Positions 43,807 to 52,801 of a DNA stretch of 64,000 nt are shown one piece after another. The translations under genes were made by a program, and so were the position numbers. The stretch is from assembly GCF_027107535.1 (NCBI RefSeq), contig NZ_CP114283.1, forward strand, positions 6,014,001 through 6,078,000, written 5' to 3'. The notes beneath the pieces are model-generated. The model worked only from the letters and a program-made list of their open reading frames with translations. It did not search any database and was not told the DNA's origin. Source of the DNA: Streptomyces aurantiacus (lineage in GTDB: Bacteria > Actinomycetota > Actinomycetes > Streptomycetales > Streptomycetaceae). How positions within the stretch are numbered: the stretch's first letter is position 1; every line of letters begins with the position of its first letter.

Positions 43807-44285
43807 GTGAGGGCGGCCTTTCGACGGACGGGTATCGATCGCGTATCACCGGAGCGATGACGTTCTCGCTGCTCGGCATTGTTCCGGAGGGCACTGACAA
43901 CGCGGCCCGGAGCCGCTCCGGGCCCCTCCACGGAGCCGCCCTTCAACGGAGGCCGGGTGGCGTCGGTGCGTGATGGGCGCGACCTTCCAGTTCGCCCGGG
44001 GTCATCAGCAGCGTCGTACGCCCCGGCGTGGTCGAAGAGCGCCTCTGTGACGCGTTCCCACTCCTCGGCCTCGGCCTGGGCGGCAGTCGCGTCCCGGCCG
44101 GTGAGCGAATCGTCCTGAGCCGCCTTTCGGGCGTTTTCCAGAGCTGCCTTCGCCTCGTGGTGCCGCATTCCCGTGGCCGAGCGGCGCACCCGCGCCCAGG
44201 CGTCACGCTCGGCTTCGGAGGGTTCCGCCGCCTCGTCGCTCGTGTCGTCGACGGGACCGGACGCTCGGTCCTGCTCCAGGCTCAC
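43803..44285 (-). CDS. Acidic helical hypothetical protein
   Basis: 160 residues from GTG 44285, with AGGTGA close upstream. The middle is helical and charged (SEAERDAWARVRRSATGMRHHEAKAALENARKAAQDDSLTGRDATAAQAEAEEWERVTEALFDHAGAYD) and could form a coiled coil; the tail is basic and Pro-rich. It overlaps the next gene by ATGA. I do not recognise it. The overlap and codon use support it being real. Confidence 0.6.
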   Translation of the reverse strand: MSLEQDRASGPVDDTSDEAAEPSEAERDAWARVRRSATGMRHHEAKAALENARKAAQDDSLTGRDATAAQAEAEEWERVTEALFDHAGAYDAADDPGRTGRSRPSRTDATRPPLKGGSVEGPGAAPGRVVSALRNNAEQRERHRSGDTRSIPVRRKAALT

Positions 44286-44455
44286 TGCTTCACCTCGTTC
44301 AGGCGCGGGCTGAATGCTTCCTTCAGCAGTCCCGTCTGCCCCCGTCGCGAGGACCGACACCTGTCGGCCGTGACGAGTCGTCACACCGGGAGAGGCCCGG
44401 TGGCGAGGCAGTCGTGTGCCTCGCACCACGGGCGTCGCCCTGCGTGTTCACCCGC

Positions 44456-44716
44456 CTACGCGCTGGTGTTCCTGGACGCGCGGCCGCGGACACGTCGCCG
44501 CAGTGTGCGCCGTTCGGCTTCGCTCTTGCCGCCCCAGACGCCGATGCTCTGGCCCGTCTCGAGAGCCCAGTCCAGGCACTCCTCCTGGACCGGGCAGCGG
44601 CGGCAGACGGACTTCGCGTCCTCGATCTGCACCAGCGCGGGGCCTGTGCTGCCTATGGGGAAGAACAGATCGGGATCGACGGTGCGGCATTCCGCGTACT
44701 CGCGCCAGCCCTCCAT
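44456..44716 (-). CDS. WhiB-like iron-sulfur regulator
   Basis: 86 residues. The four Cys that hold the [4Fe-4S] cluster are Cys10, Cys38, Cys41 and Cys47 (C-x27-C-x2-C-x5-C). The GVWGG turn (59-63) and a basic, AT-hook-like tail (RRTLRRRVRGRASR) follow. Wbl proteins sense redox or NO and regulate development, antibiotics or stress together with the principal sigma factor. ATG 44716 follows GGAG by about 7 nt. The gene is divergent from the GAF-ANTAR gene. Confidence 0.93.
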   Translation of the reverse strand: MEGWREYAECRTVDPDLFFPIGSTGPALVQIEDAKSVCRRCPVQEECLDWALETGQSIGVWGGKSEAERRTLRRRVRGRASRNTSA

Positions 44717-44972
44717 GGGAGTCTCCTTCGGTCGCAACGATGTTGTTCACGGCATTGGGTCTCTCTTCGGGTCACCCGTGACCGCACCGGTGAAACAAGG
44801 GGTTTCGCCGGACGGCGCTGCTTGAAACGTTCAACAACACTGCGACACTGGCGGCCGCCGGCAGGTGAGGCCCCTGAGGGACCATGCCCGGCGCGGCAGG
44901 GTCGCACGGGTGGCAAGATGGGCCTCAAGGGAGCGGCAGTCCTGGCGCTTCAACGAAATGAGCAGGTGACAC

Positions 44973-45677
44973 ATGTCGCAGGTGCCTGGCGAGGTCTGGG
45001 AGCAGTTCGCGATCGCCGTCGCGGAAATGGCACGGGACCTGCTGACGCAGGACTCGACCCAGGGCACCTTGGACCGCATCGTGGAGCACGCGACGGTGCT
45101 GATCAACGGGTGCGACGAAGCCGGCATTCTCACCGTGCGACAAGGTGAGGTGCACGCCCTGGCGGCGACGAGCGATCTGGTGCGTCATGCGGACCGGATC
45201 CAGCAGGACCTGCGGGAGGGTCCGTGCTTCGACGCCGTGACCGATCGCCAGCAGATCTACGCCATCGAGGACATGCGGGAGCCGAACGACAACTGGCCCC
45301 ACTTCACGCCCAGGTTGAGGAAGCTGGGCATGGGAAGCATGATGGGCTTCCTCCTCTTCACCGAGGACGACGACCTCGGCGCCCTCAACGTGTACTCGCG
45401 CGATCCGAACGCCTTCGACGAGACCGCCCGGCGGGCCGGCTGGATACTCGCCTCGCACGCGGCCGTCGCCTTCTCCGCGGCCCGTACGCATCAGCAGCTC
45501 GGCCACGCCCTGGAGACCCGTCACGAGATCGGCGAGGCCATGGGCATCCTGATGGAGCGCTACGGACTGACCGAGGACGCGGCTTTTAAGGTGCTCAAGA
45601 AGACGTCGCAGGACCGCAACGTCAAACTGCGCGAGATCGCCCGCCAGGTCTGCCGCACCGGCGAGAAGCCCAGCTGA
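44973..45677 (+). CDS. GAF-ANTAR RNA-binding regulator
   Basis: 234 residues. A GAF sensor domain (about 20-165; ATVLINGCDEAGILTVRQGEVHALAATSDLV and LREGPCFDAV) is followed by a C-terminal ANTAR domain (about 170-228; ALETRHEIGEAMGILMERYGLTEDAAFKVLKKTSQDRNVKLREIARQV). ANTAR proteins act as antiterminators by binding paired hairpins in target mRNAs. ATG 44973 has AGGTG 4 nt upstream. No target hairpin pair was identified in the window. Confidence 0.92.
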   Translation: MSQVPGEVWEQFAIAVAEMARDLLTQDSTQGTLDRIVEHATVLINGCDEAGILTVRQGEVHALAATSDLVRHADRIQQDLREGPCFDAVTDRQQIYAIEDMREPNDNWPHFTPRLRKLGMGSMMGFLLFTEDDDLGALNVYSRDPNAFDETARRAGWILASHAAVAFSAARTHQQLGHALETRHEIGEAMGILMERYGLTEDAAFKVLKKTSQDRNVKLREIARQVCRTGEKPS

Positions 45678-45701
45678 CCGTGCCGTCCACACTCAGCACG
45701 G

Positions 45702-45731
45702 GCGCCGTTGCCACTCCGGTGACAACGGCGC
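45702..45731 (+). terminator. Terminator after the GAF-ANTAR gene
   Basis: A 12-bp stem with one mismatch (GCGCCGTTGCCA) and the loop CTCCGG, about 25 nt past the stop codon. No T-run. Confidence 0.6.
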
Positions 45732-45781
45732 GGGAGGGGCGAACAGACTCGGCAGATTTCACCCCTTTTGCTATGTAATCG

Positions 45782-46903
45782 CTAGTGTCCTGCGCCAGAG
45801 ATCCGTCGGCAGAAGCGGGCGAGGGAGTCGAGGATCTCTTCGGCTGTCTTGGTCCAGATGAACGGCTTGGGGTCTTCGTTCCAGTCCTTGACCCAGGCCC
45901 GGATGTCGGCTTCCAGGGCCTGGATGTTCTTGTGTGCGCCGCGGCGGATCATCTGGTGGGCCAGGTAGCCGAACCACCGCTCGACCTGGTTGATCCAGGA
46001 GGAGCCGGTCGGGGTGAAGTGCAGCTCGAACCGCGGGTGTTTGGCCAGCCAGGCTTTGATCGCAGGGGTCTTGTGGGTGCCGTAGTTGTCCACGATCAGA
46101 TGGACCTGCAGGTGTGCGGGCACCTCTTTGTCGATCCGGATCAGGAACTTCTTGAACTCCGCGGCCCGGTGCCGGCGGTGCAGGGCAGTGATGACCTCAC
46201 CCGTGGCGACGTCGAACGCGGCGAACAAGGTGGTCAGGCCGTTGCGGACGTAGTCGTGGGTGCGCCGCTCGGGCATGCCCGGCATTATCGGCAGCACCGG
46301 CTGGGACCGGTCCAGGGCCTGGATCTGCGACTTCTCGTCCACCGAGAGCACCTCCGCACCCTCAGGAGGGTTGAAGTACAGGCCCACGACGTCGTAGACC
46401 TTCTCCACGAACAGCGGGTCCGTCGACAGCTTGAAGGTGTCCGCCAGATGCGGCCTGAGCTGGAACTGCCGCCAGATCCGGCCCACGGTCGACTTCGACA
46501 GGCCGCTGTGCTGGGCCATCGATTTCCTGGACCAGTGGGTGGCGTTCTTCGGCAGCTGTTCCAGCGTGGTGACCACCACCGCCTCCACCTGATCGACGCT
46601 GATGGTGGGCGGCCGGCCCGGCCTGGGCTCGTCGACCAGCCCGTCCAGCCGCTCGGCGAGAAAGCGCCGCCGCCACTTGCGGACCGTGTCCGCGGCCACC
46701 CGAAGCTCCCGGGCGACCACGACGATCGGCGGTACTTCCGGCCCCGCACACGCCAGGACAATCCGCGCTCGCAGGGCCAGGGCCTGGGCCGATGTCGCCC
46801 GACGCGTCCACCGCTCCAGCTCCGCCCGCTCCTCCGCGGACAGCAGCAACGGCTCCAACTTGGGGCCCCGACGAGGAACTGACGCACCAGCAGTAGAAGT
46901 CAC
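45782..46903 (-). CDS. IS630-family transposase
   Basis: 373 residues from GTG 46903 (a TTG at 46921 would add six). Two N-terminal helix-turn-helix regions (SAQALALRARIVLACAG and ARELRVAADTVRKWRRRF; then HSGLSKSTVGRIWRQF) are followed by the DDE domain: Asp in VLSVDEKSQ, Asp in LIVDNYGTH, Glu in SSWINQVERWFG. The frame is intact. The TAG stop is made from the flanking TA and the next base outside the element, so the gene reads through its own terminal repeat. Confidence 0.92.
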   Translation of the reverse strand: MTSTAGASVPRRGPKLEPLLLSAEERAELERWTRRATSAQALALRARIVLACAGPEVPPIVVVARELRVAADTVRKWRRRFLAERLDGLVDEPRPGRPPTISVDQVEAVVVTTLEQLPKNATHWSRKSMAQHSGLSKSTVGRIWRQFQLRPHLADTFKLSTDPLFVEKVYDVVGLYFNPPEGAEVLSVDEKSQIQALDRSQPVLPIMPGMPERRTHDYVRNGLTTLFAAFDVATGEVITALHRRHRAAEFKKFLIRIDKEVPAHLQVHLIVDNYGTHKTPAIKAWLAKHPRFELHFTPTGSSWINQVERWFGYLAHQMIRRGAHKNIQALEADIRAWVKDWNEDPKPFIWTKTAEEILDSLARFCRRISGAGH

Positions 46904-46938
46904 ACACCAACTAACGATCAACTACTGGCGCAGGACAC
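45785..46938 (-). mobile_element. IS630-family insertion sequence, 1154 bp
   Basis: Perfect 14-bp terminal inverted repeats GTGTCCTGCGCCAG at both ends, flanked by TA at 45783-45784 and 46939-46940, the obligate IS630 target. One complete transposase gene fills it. It sits between the GAF-ANTAR and phospholipase genes and interrupts no recognisable gene. Confidence 0.93.
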
Positions 46939-47113
46939 TAGCTCAACACAGGCAGGCCCTCCGCTCCCGTGAGGCCTCTGTGCGCCCCCGAAGTGGCCGG
47001 GACACCGTCGTGCAAGGACCCGGCCGGCCGGGAACGCCTGCCCACCGACCGGCCGCGAGCGGCTCAGCGAGCGGGCAGGCGGCCGGTGGGCACGGCGGCC
47101 GGGGGAACCGGCG

Positions 47114-48337
47114 TCACAGGTATCGGCGGATGGGCAGGACGGCCGCTTCCCGGGCTCGCTGCACCACTGAACGGCGCTTCCAGCGTCCCGCGCTGATCAG
47201 GGTGCTGACTGCCAGGTCCTCGTCGAAGTGGGCGTCGAGTGTGGACGTGAACTCCTCGTCCAGCACGGCGAGCATGATCTCCTCGTCGTGGTCGAGCGAG
47301 CGGCGGTTGAAGTTGGTCGAGCCGACCAGCGCGGCGACCCGGTCGACGGTGATGACCTTGGCATGCATCATCGTCGGCTGATACTGGTAGATCTTCACGC
47401 CGCAGGCGGTCAGGTCCTCGTAGTAGTGCTGGCCGGCCAGCTGGCAGACCCGCTTGTCCGTGTGCGGGCCGGGCAGCAGGATCTCCACCTCCACGCCCCG
47501 GCGGGCGGTGGCACACAGCAGCTCGATGAAGTACGCGTCCGGTGAGAAGTACGCGGTGGCCAGCCGGAAGCGGTCCTCCGCCGACTCCAGCATCACCCGG
47601 AGCAGGGTCTGCATGTCCTGCCAGCCGAAGCTGGCCGAGCCGCGCACCACCTGTACCGCGGCGTCGCCCTGGGGGCTGTGCGCGACGAACCGGTCACGGG
47701 CATCGAAAAGTTCCTCGTGGCACTCGGCCCAGTTCTGTGCGAACGCGGCGGCGAGGCCGTCCACCGCCGGCCCGCGGACCTCGACGTGGGTGTCACGCCA
47801 CTCGTGCTCGTTGCGCGCGTCGCCGCACCACTCCTCCGCGATCCCCACCCCACCGGTGAAGGCCGTCTGCTCGTCGACGACCAGGACCTTGCGGTGACAG
47901 CGGTGGTTCTGCTTGAACGGCGACAGGGCGAGGGGTTTGCGAAACCACGCCACCTGCACGCCGGCCTCCTCCATCGCCGCCAGCAGGTCCTTCTCGATCA
48001 GCCGGCTGCCGAAGCCGTCCAGCAGCAGCCGCACCCGCACCCCTGCCCGGGCACGCTCGGCGAGCGACTGAGCGAATTCGCGGGCGACGTCGCCCTTCCA
48101 GTAGACGAAGGTCATCATGTCCACGGTGTGTTCCGCGGACCGGATGCGTGCCAGCATCGCGGCGAAGATCTCGTCGCCGTTGCGCAGCGCGGTCAGGGCG
48201 TTGCCCTCGGTCGCGGCGATGCCGATGAGTCTCTCCAGCCGCCGCCGTATTCGCTCCGACCGCTCCTCGAACATCGGCGAGGCGCGTGTGCCGAGCGGGT
48301 GGGAGGTCGTCTCCGGCTGGTCCTGCGTACTGGTCAT
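47114..48337 (-). CDS. Phospholipase D-like / cardiolipin synthase-like protein
   Basis: 407 residues. Both HKD motifs are present: HRKVLVVDEQTAFTGG in the first half and HAKVITVDRVAALVGSTN in the second, each followed by the usual Gly/Ser-Asn turn. Unlike typical cardiolipin synthases there is no N-terminal membrane pair. The enzyme would transfer or hydrolyse phosphatidyl groups. ATG 48337 has GGTGA 4 nt upstream. The gene is divergent from the sigma factor gene. Confidence 0.9.
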   Translation of the reverse strand: MTSTQDQPETTSHPLGTRASPMFEERSERIRRRLERLIGIAATEGNALTALRNGDEIFAAMLARIRSAEHTVDMMTFVYWKGDVAREFAQSLAERARAGVRVRLLLDGFGSRLIEKDLLAAMEEAGVQVAWFRKPLALSPFKQNHRCHRKVLVVDEQTAFTGGVGIAEEWCGDARNEHEWRDTHVEVRGPAVDGLAAAFAQNWAECHEELFDARDRFVAHSPQGDAAVQVVRGSASFGWQDMQTLLRVMLESAEDRFRLATAYFSPDAYFIELLCATARRGVEVEILLPGPHTDKRVCQLAGQHYYEDLTACGVKIYQYQPTMMHAKVITVDRVAALVGSTNFNRRSLDHDEEIMLAVLDEEFTSTLDAHFDEDLAVSTLISAGRWKRRSVVQRAREAAVLPIRRYL

Positions 48338-48664
48338 GGGGTCACCGGCCGGCACTCGAAGGAGACAAGGAGGGCCGCGCTGCCCGGTCCGGCGCGGGGC
48401 GCGGCGAGCAGACTGTACTCCGGCCGCCGCGGCACTCGGAGCCAGGAGTGGCAAACGCGACAATCATCCGGATCCCGCCCAGGGGCGGACGTGTCACTGA
48501 CGCCGAGAGGTCCGGCCGGAGGGGTCGGCCCGTCACGCCCGCATCGGAGATCACCGCTTTCGCGCCACGGGACAGCGCGTGCGAGAACGGCCGGACACGG
48601 CGCACATGCTTGCGGGCAAGCCGGGCAGGAGAGGAGCAACTTGCTTTCTATTTAAGGCGGCACC
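48338..48664. other. Divergent gap between phospholipase and sigma genes
   Basis: 327 bp. It is GC-rich except for an AT-rich 25-bp stretch (TTGCTTTCTATTTAA) immediately before the sigma start. No stress-type GGGTAT box was found. A plus-strand open frame beginning near 48450 runs into the sigma gene in another frame and is not credible. Confidence 0.4.
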
Positions 48665-49537
48665 GTGATTTCCTCCGTGAACGCCCGCGAAGCCACGGAC
48701 TGCGGCAGCGCAGCGCCGGAGCTCACGGGTGACCTGCCGTGGATCGAGGACGGGGGCAAGGTCGCGCCCAAGGACGCGCGCGTGCTGTCCCGGCTGTTCC
48801 TCGACCGGCTGCAGGCCCTGGAAGAGGGTTCGCACGAATACCAGTACGTCCGGAACACGCTGATCGAGATGAACCTGTCCCTGGTGAACTTCGCGGCCCG
48901 CCGGTTCCGGAACCGGGGCAGCGGTGACATGGAGGATGTCATCCAGGTCGGCACCATCGGCCTCATCAAGGCCATCGACCGCTTCGACCTGTCGCGCGAG
49001 GTCGAGTTCACCTCGTTCGCCATTCCCTACATCGTCGGCGAGATCAAGCGCTTCTTCCGGGACACCACCTGGGCCGTGCACGTCCCGCGCCGTCTGCAGG
49101 AGCTGCGTGTCGCCCTCGCCAAGAGCAAGGAAGAGCTCGGCACCACGCTGAACCGTCCGCCCACGGTCAAGGAGCTCGCGGCCCACCTGAACCTGTCCGA
49201 GGACGAGGTCATCGAGGGTCTCGTGGCGGCCAACGGCTACATAGCCGGCTCCATCGACACCCCCGGCGGCGACGAGGAGTCCAGCGACGGCGGTCCCAAG
49301 TACGCGGACACTCTGGGCGAGGCCGACCCGGCGATGGACCTGTTCGAGGACCTGCACACGCTCGGCCCCCTGCTGCAGGAGCTCGACGAGCGGGAGCGGA
49401 CCATCATCGAGATGCGGTTCGGCCAGGAGATGACCCAGGCGGAGATCGGCCGGGAACTGAACCTGTCCCAGATGCACATCTCCCGTCTCCTCACCCGCAC
49501 TCTCAACCGGCTTCGCAGCGGCCTCCTCACCGCGTGA
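48665..49537 (+). CDS. SigB/SigF-subfamily RNA polymerase sigma factor
   Basis: 290 residues. Region 2 is clear (MNLSLVNFAARRFRNRGSGDMEDVIQVGTIGLIKAIDRFDLSREVEFTSFAIPYIVGEIKRFFRD), followed by region 3 (VPRRLQELRVALAKSKEEL) and region 4 with its helix-turn-helix (QEMTQAEIGRELNLSQMHISRLLTRTLNRLRS). The PYIVGEIKRFFRD motif is typical of the stress/sporulation SigB-SigF-SigG group, which is usually held by an RsbW-like antagonist. GTG 48665 is favoured (AAGGCGG upstream). No antagonist is adjacent; two orphan candidates lie at 9643 and 42043. Confidence 0.95.
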   Translation: MISSVNAREATDCGSAAPELTGDLPWIEDGGKVAPKDARVLSRLFLDRLQALEEGSHEYQYVRNTLIEMNLSLVNFAARRFRNRGSGDMEDVIQVGTIGLIKAIDRFDLSREVEFTSFAIPYIVGEIKRFFRDTTWAVHVPRRLQELRVALAKSKEELGTTLNRPPTVKELAAHLNLSEDEVIEGLVAANGYIAGSIDTPGGDEESSDGGPKYADTLGEADPAMDLFEDLHTLGPLLQELDERERTIIEMRFGQEMTQAEIGRELNLSQMHISRLLTRTLNRLRSGLLTA

Positions 49538-49603
49538 TGGCCGTCTCCGCCACGAACCCCTCCCTGTTCCGAGTGTCACGGGATCGAAAGGACGAGCAGA
49601 ATC

Positions 49604-50068
49604 GTGAGTGACGAGCTGGACCCGCTCCGCGAGTCGGCGGCGCCGACCGTGACCGAGCACGTGCCGGATCTCCAACTGCAGATGCTGGTACGGCTGGTGG
49701 CCCAGGACCCGGAGGCGGCTCTGCCGATCACCCTGGTCATCGGGGGCGGGCTCCTCTACGGCGATCTGATCTCGCACAAGGCGTGGACGACCGACTGGGC
49801 GCGCAGCCTGCACGGTGTCGACGGAGCCGGCGCGCAGCTGCTGGAACGCTTCCCGGAGCAGGTGGACCAGGCCGTCGTCGACAAGCAGGGGCGCCGGGTC
49901 CCGGAGCGGCTGCCGCAGTGGGTTCATCTGCGTGATGCCACCAGTGTCGTCGGGGCAGGCGGCCCCGTGCTCATGCCTCTGTGGCGGGGCCGGCTCGCGG
50001 ACATCTCCGGATGGTCCCTGGGCAAGCCCGACAGCTCACTCGGGGACACGACGGACAACGGCCTCTGA
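49604..50068 (+). CDS. GvpU-like gas-vesicle accessory family protein
   Basis: 154 residues. The pattern ITLVIGGGLLYGDLISHKAW in the middle, VHLRDA and the C-terminal WRGRLADISGWSLGKP match the layout of GvpU proteins, which tune gas-vesicle clustering in Bacillus. No other gvp gene is in the window, so it may act in stress, as Streptomyces gvp genes are often under stress sigma control. It follows the sigma gene by 66 nt. GTG 49604 has AAAGGA about 11 nt upstream. Confidence 0.6.
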   Translation: MSDELDPLRESAAPTVTEHVPDLQLQMLVRLVAQDPEAALPITLVIGGGLLYGDLISHKAWTTDWARSLHGVDGAGAQLLERFPEQVDQAVVDKQGRRVPERLPQWVHLRDATSVVGAGGPVLMPLWRGRLADISGWSLGKPDSSLGDTTDNGL

Positions 50069-50199
50069 CGCACCCACCGGCCGGGTTTCAGCAGGCGCGG
50101 GACGCCGACTCCCGTGCCGGGCGATGTGAGTGGCCTATCGGTGCAGGTGGCACCTCGGTCATGATCCCGTGGTGATGTCCCCCGCGAGATCGTTCCCTC

Positions 50200-51429
50200 T
50201 CACTGCCCCAGGGGCGCCGGTGGTGTGGTGTCCGGAACCGGCGCCGGGGTCGGAGGGTGGGCCGTGGTCGCCCCTTCCCTCGTCAGGGCATCGGTGATGG
50301 TAGGGGCCAGCAGAGGGTCGGCCGGAAGCACATGTGAGGCGAACCAGCGGGCGGCCGCAGGGTCGGGGGAAGGTTCGACGAACTCCGCGCCCGCGTAGTC
50401 GTCGAGCGGGGGGTCGTAGATGTAGCCGGACACCACTCCGTGCCGTACCAGACGTTCCACCAGCCCGTCGCGGTCGTGGACCAGCAGGGGAACGCGGAAG
50501 AGTGGCAGGGCCCCGTGGTGCGCCGCGCGGTCGCGAAGCGCAGGCGAGGCCCAGGCGGTGCCCGAAAGCAGAGCGACACCGGCCCTGCGTCGGGCGAGAT
50601 CGGCGTCCAGGAGCGCCGTCCGCAGCATCAACTGCCCCCGGACCAGCGCTCCGTGGCGGGAGCGGTAGTCGTGCAGGTCGACCCGTACCCATGGTTCGTA
50701 CGCCGTCAGGCTCGGCGCGTCGCGGGAGCTCAGGGCGAGCCGTGGGGCGTGCAGGGCCATGCGGTAGTCGTCGCGTTCCAGCATCCCGAGGCTCTGCATC
50801 GTCCGCCATGCCGGGCGCACCAGGTGGAGGGCCCGTACGGCGGAGCGCGCCAGCGGTCGCAGGGCCGCGGCCAGGTCGCCACCCAGTCGGCCCGGCTCCA
50901 GGAGATCGTCGCGCAGCAACTCCACCTCCCGTCGGGTACGCGCGTCCTCGACGGCGAGGAACCCGCCGGCCATCCCGGCCACGTGCTTGGACAGACTGAA
51001 CGCCGCAGCCCTTCCGAAGGTGCCGATCGGCTGCCCGTCCACATGCGTGCCGATGGCGTGCGCCGCGTCCTCGATCAGGGGGATGCCCAACGCGTCGCAG
51101 CGGGCGCTCAGTTCCGCGACCCGGTCCGGGAGCCCGTACAGGTTCGTGGTCAGGACGGCGTCGACGCTCCGCCAGGTGGACTCCGGTACGGCGGCCGGGT
51201 CGATGTTGCCGTCCCACACGGACACCGGGGCCTGCACGGGGCGCAGTCCGGCCGCGAGGACCACGAAGAGGATCACGTCGTCGTTCACCGGCGACATCAG
51301 GACTCGGCCGCCCGGCCTGCACCAGCGCCTCAGCGCCAGGTACAGCGCCAGCCGCGCCGAGGGGGTGTAGACACATTCGCGCCCGAGCCGCCGTGTCATC
51401 ATCGCCGCGAGCCGCGATCCGTACGGCAT
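50200..51429 (-). CDS. DegT/DnrJ/EryC1-type aminotransferase
   Basis: 409 residues of a fold-type I PLP enzyme. The cofactor Asp is Asp121 in LIEDAAHAIG, and the Schiff-base lysine is Lys148 in AFSLSKHVAG. The family transaminates nucleotide-linked keto-sugars for surface glycans or antibiotics. ATG 51429 follows GAGGTG. It is preceded on the same strand by a CelD-type acetyltransferase (211-nt gap); together they suggest modification of a cell-surface sugar. Its tail of about 25 residues is Pro/Thr-rich. Confidence 0.87.
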   Translation of the reverse strand: MPYGSRLAAMMTRRLGRECVYTPSARLALYLALRRWCRPGGRVLMSPVNDDVILFVVLAAGLRPVQAPVSVWDGNIDPAAVPESTWRSVDAVLTTNLYGLPDRVAELSARCDALGIPLIEDAAHAIGTHVDGQPIGTFGRAAAFSLSKHVAGMAGGFLAVEDARTRREVELLRDDLLEPGRLGGDLAAALRPLARSAVRALHLVRPAWRTMQSLGMLERDDYRMALHAPRLALSSRDAPSLTAYEPWVRVDLHDYRSRHGALVRGQLMLRTALLDADLARRRAGVALLSGTAWASPALRDRAAHHGALPLFRVPLLVHDRDGLVERLVRHGVVSGYIYDPPLDDYAGAEFVEPSPDPAAARWFASHVLPADPLLAPTITDALTREGATTAHPPTPAPVPDTTPPAPLGQ

Positions 51430-51640
51430 CCGTCACCTCTTCCGTGGAAGGGCCGTGCAGGGTTTGCCCGAGGGGCTCAGCGCGTTCTCACGACCGCCGG
51501 GTGGTGCCCCGACCGGCTGCCGCCGGGCAGGACCCCGCCGTCCGGCGGCGGGAAGGATGGAACGCATGCTCTGGCGTATGACGGGGAAGACAGCGCCTCG
51601 GCGCGGATGCCGGGTACGGGCGGGCCGCGGAGACGACTGC

Positions 51641-52801
51641 TCAGCGCGCGCGGGGCCCTGCCCGGTAGGAACCCGCCCGGCCGGAGTCCGCCCGGCCTGA
51701 ACGCTCTCGCCCGGAGCCCGTCCCGCCGGAGGTGCGCAGTGCGCCGACCGTCTTCAGCAGCCGGTCGGCGGGCTCCCTCAGCTGGGGATGTGCCAGGACC
51801 GTGTTCCGCAGGCCGCGCACCGGTCTGCGCCACAGCCGGTGCGCCGTCGCGACCGGGTGGGAACGGCTCGCGAACCCCTCCCCCACCCGCAGTTCGCGGG
51901 TCTTGAGCCAGTCCTTGTACTCCTTCTCGCCACGGCCGAGGTCCATGACCCGCACACCCTCGCGGCCCGCCGCCTCCGCCATCCGGAGGTGCATGATCAA
52001 CCCGGGTGAGTAGTAGCTCAGTTCGGGGTCGTACGCGGTGAACCAGGCCGCGAACACCGTCCGCGATCTCGGCCCGAAGTGTGCGGCCACCGGCCGGTCG
52101 CCCGCGTACACCACCGACAGGACACCGGTGAAGTGCTCCTCTCGGACGCGGAACAGGTGCTCCACGACGTTCACGATCCACGGCCGCGCGAACCGGTCCA
52201 TGCGTGACGTCCTGCGGTACTGGGCGGACTTCCACTGCATGAGCGTGCGCAGCATGGCGGGGTCGCGCTCGTCGAACACAAACCTCAACTCCCCCAGATC
52301 ACGCCCCAGTCGGCGTTCCTTCTTCAGCGTCGTCTTGGCCAGCCCCGGGTACGCGCCCCGCAGCCAGTGCGCGTAGCCGCCCTCACCGGCCTTCAGGTCG
52401 ACGACCGGTGACGCGAAGGTCCCCGTGACATAACGGCCGAACGGCTCCTGCTCCTCGACGAGGTGGTCGAACTCGAAGACGGACAACCCGCAGGCCCGCA
52501 GTAGTTCCTGGGCGTCCCAGGTGACCCCGGGCCGGTGCACGAGGGCCTGGCAGTCGGACAGGCCGAGTCCGATGGCCCGTCCGACACCGAGGGACGTGCG
52601 CTCGTACGGGAAGAAGCCCACGGCCTCAGTGCCTTCGCTCAGGACCGCCACTCGCGCGCCGCCGCGATATCTGCCGATGCCGGCCGCGAACTCCGGCGAC
52701 AGGAAGGGGTTGGCGTAGCCGGGTGACTCGTCCGCCGCCCGGTGCCACGCCTCGCGCAGTGAACCGCTCAGTGACTCCGGTCTGTGAATGCTGATGTCCA
52801 C
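51641..52801 (-). CDS. GNAT/CelD-type (BcsL-like) acyltransferase
   Basis: 386 residues. The C-terminal half has the GNAT acetyltransferase core (FTGVLSVVYAGDRPVAAHFG, then YYSPGLIMHLRMAEAAGREGVRVMDLGRGEKEYKDWL). The first half has the long N-terminal extension of CelD/BcsL proteins, which acylate glycans. Start GTG 52801 is the first in-frame start before the conserved part; ribosome site weak. The tail after about residue 350 is Arg/Ser/Gly-rich low-complexity sequence. It lies upstream of the DegT aminotransferase gene. Confidence 0.82.
   Translation of the reverse strand: MDISIHRPESLSGSLREAWHRAADESPGYANPFLSPEFAAGIGRYRGGARVAVLSEGTEAVGFFPYERTSLGVGRAIGLGLSDCQALVHRPGVTWDAQELLRACGLSVFEFDHLVEEQEPFGRYVTGTFASPVVDLKAGEGGYAHWLRGAYPGLAKTTLKKERRLGRDLGELRFVFDERDPAMLRTLMQWKSAQYRRTSRMDRFARPWIVNVVEHLFRVREEHFTGVLSVVYAGDRPVAAHFGPRSRTVFAAWFTAYDPELSYYSPGLIMHLRMAEAAGREGVRVMDLGRGEKEYKDWLKTRELRVGEGFASRSHPVATAHRLWRRPVRGLRNTVLAHPQLREPADRLLKTVGALRTSGGTGSGRERSGRADSGRAGSYRAGPRAR

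Noticed and set aside
45785..46938. IS630 element as an interruption of a gene
   Set aside because: Joining the flanks does not create a recognisable open frame.
47041..47090. Hairpin after the phospholipase gene
   Set aside because: The stem needs a 4-nt bulge, so it was not listed as a terminator.
48450..48732. Plus-strand ORF reading into the sigma gene in another frame
   Set aside because: Composition is not protein-like and it overlaps the well-supported sigma factor.
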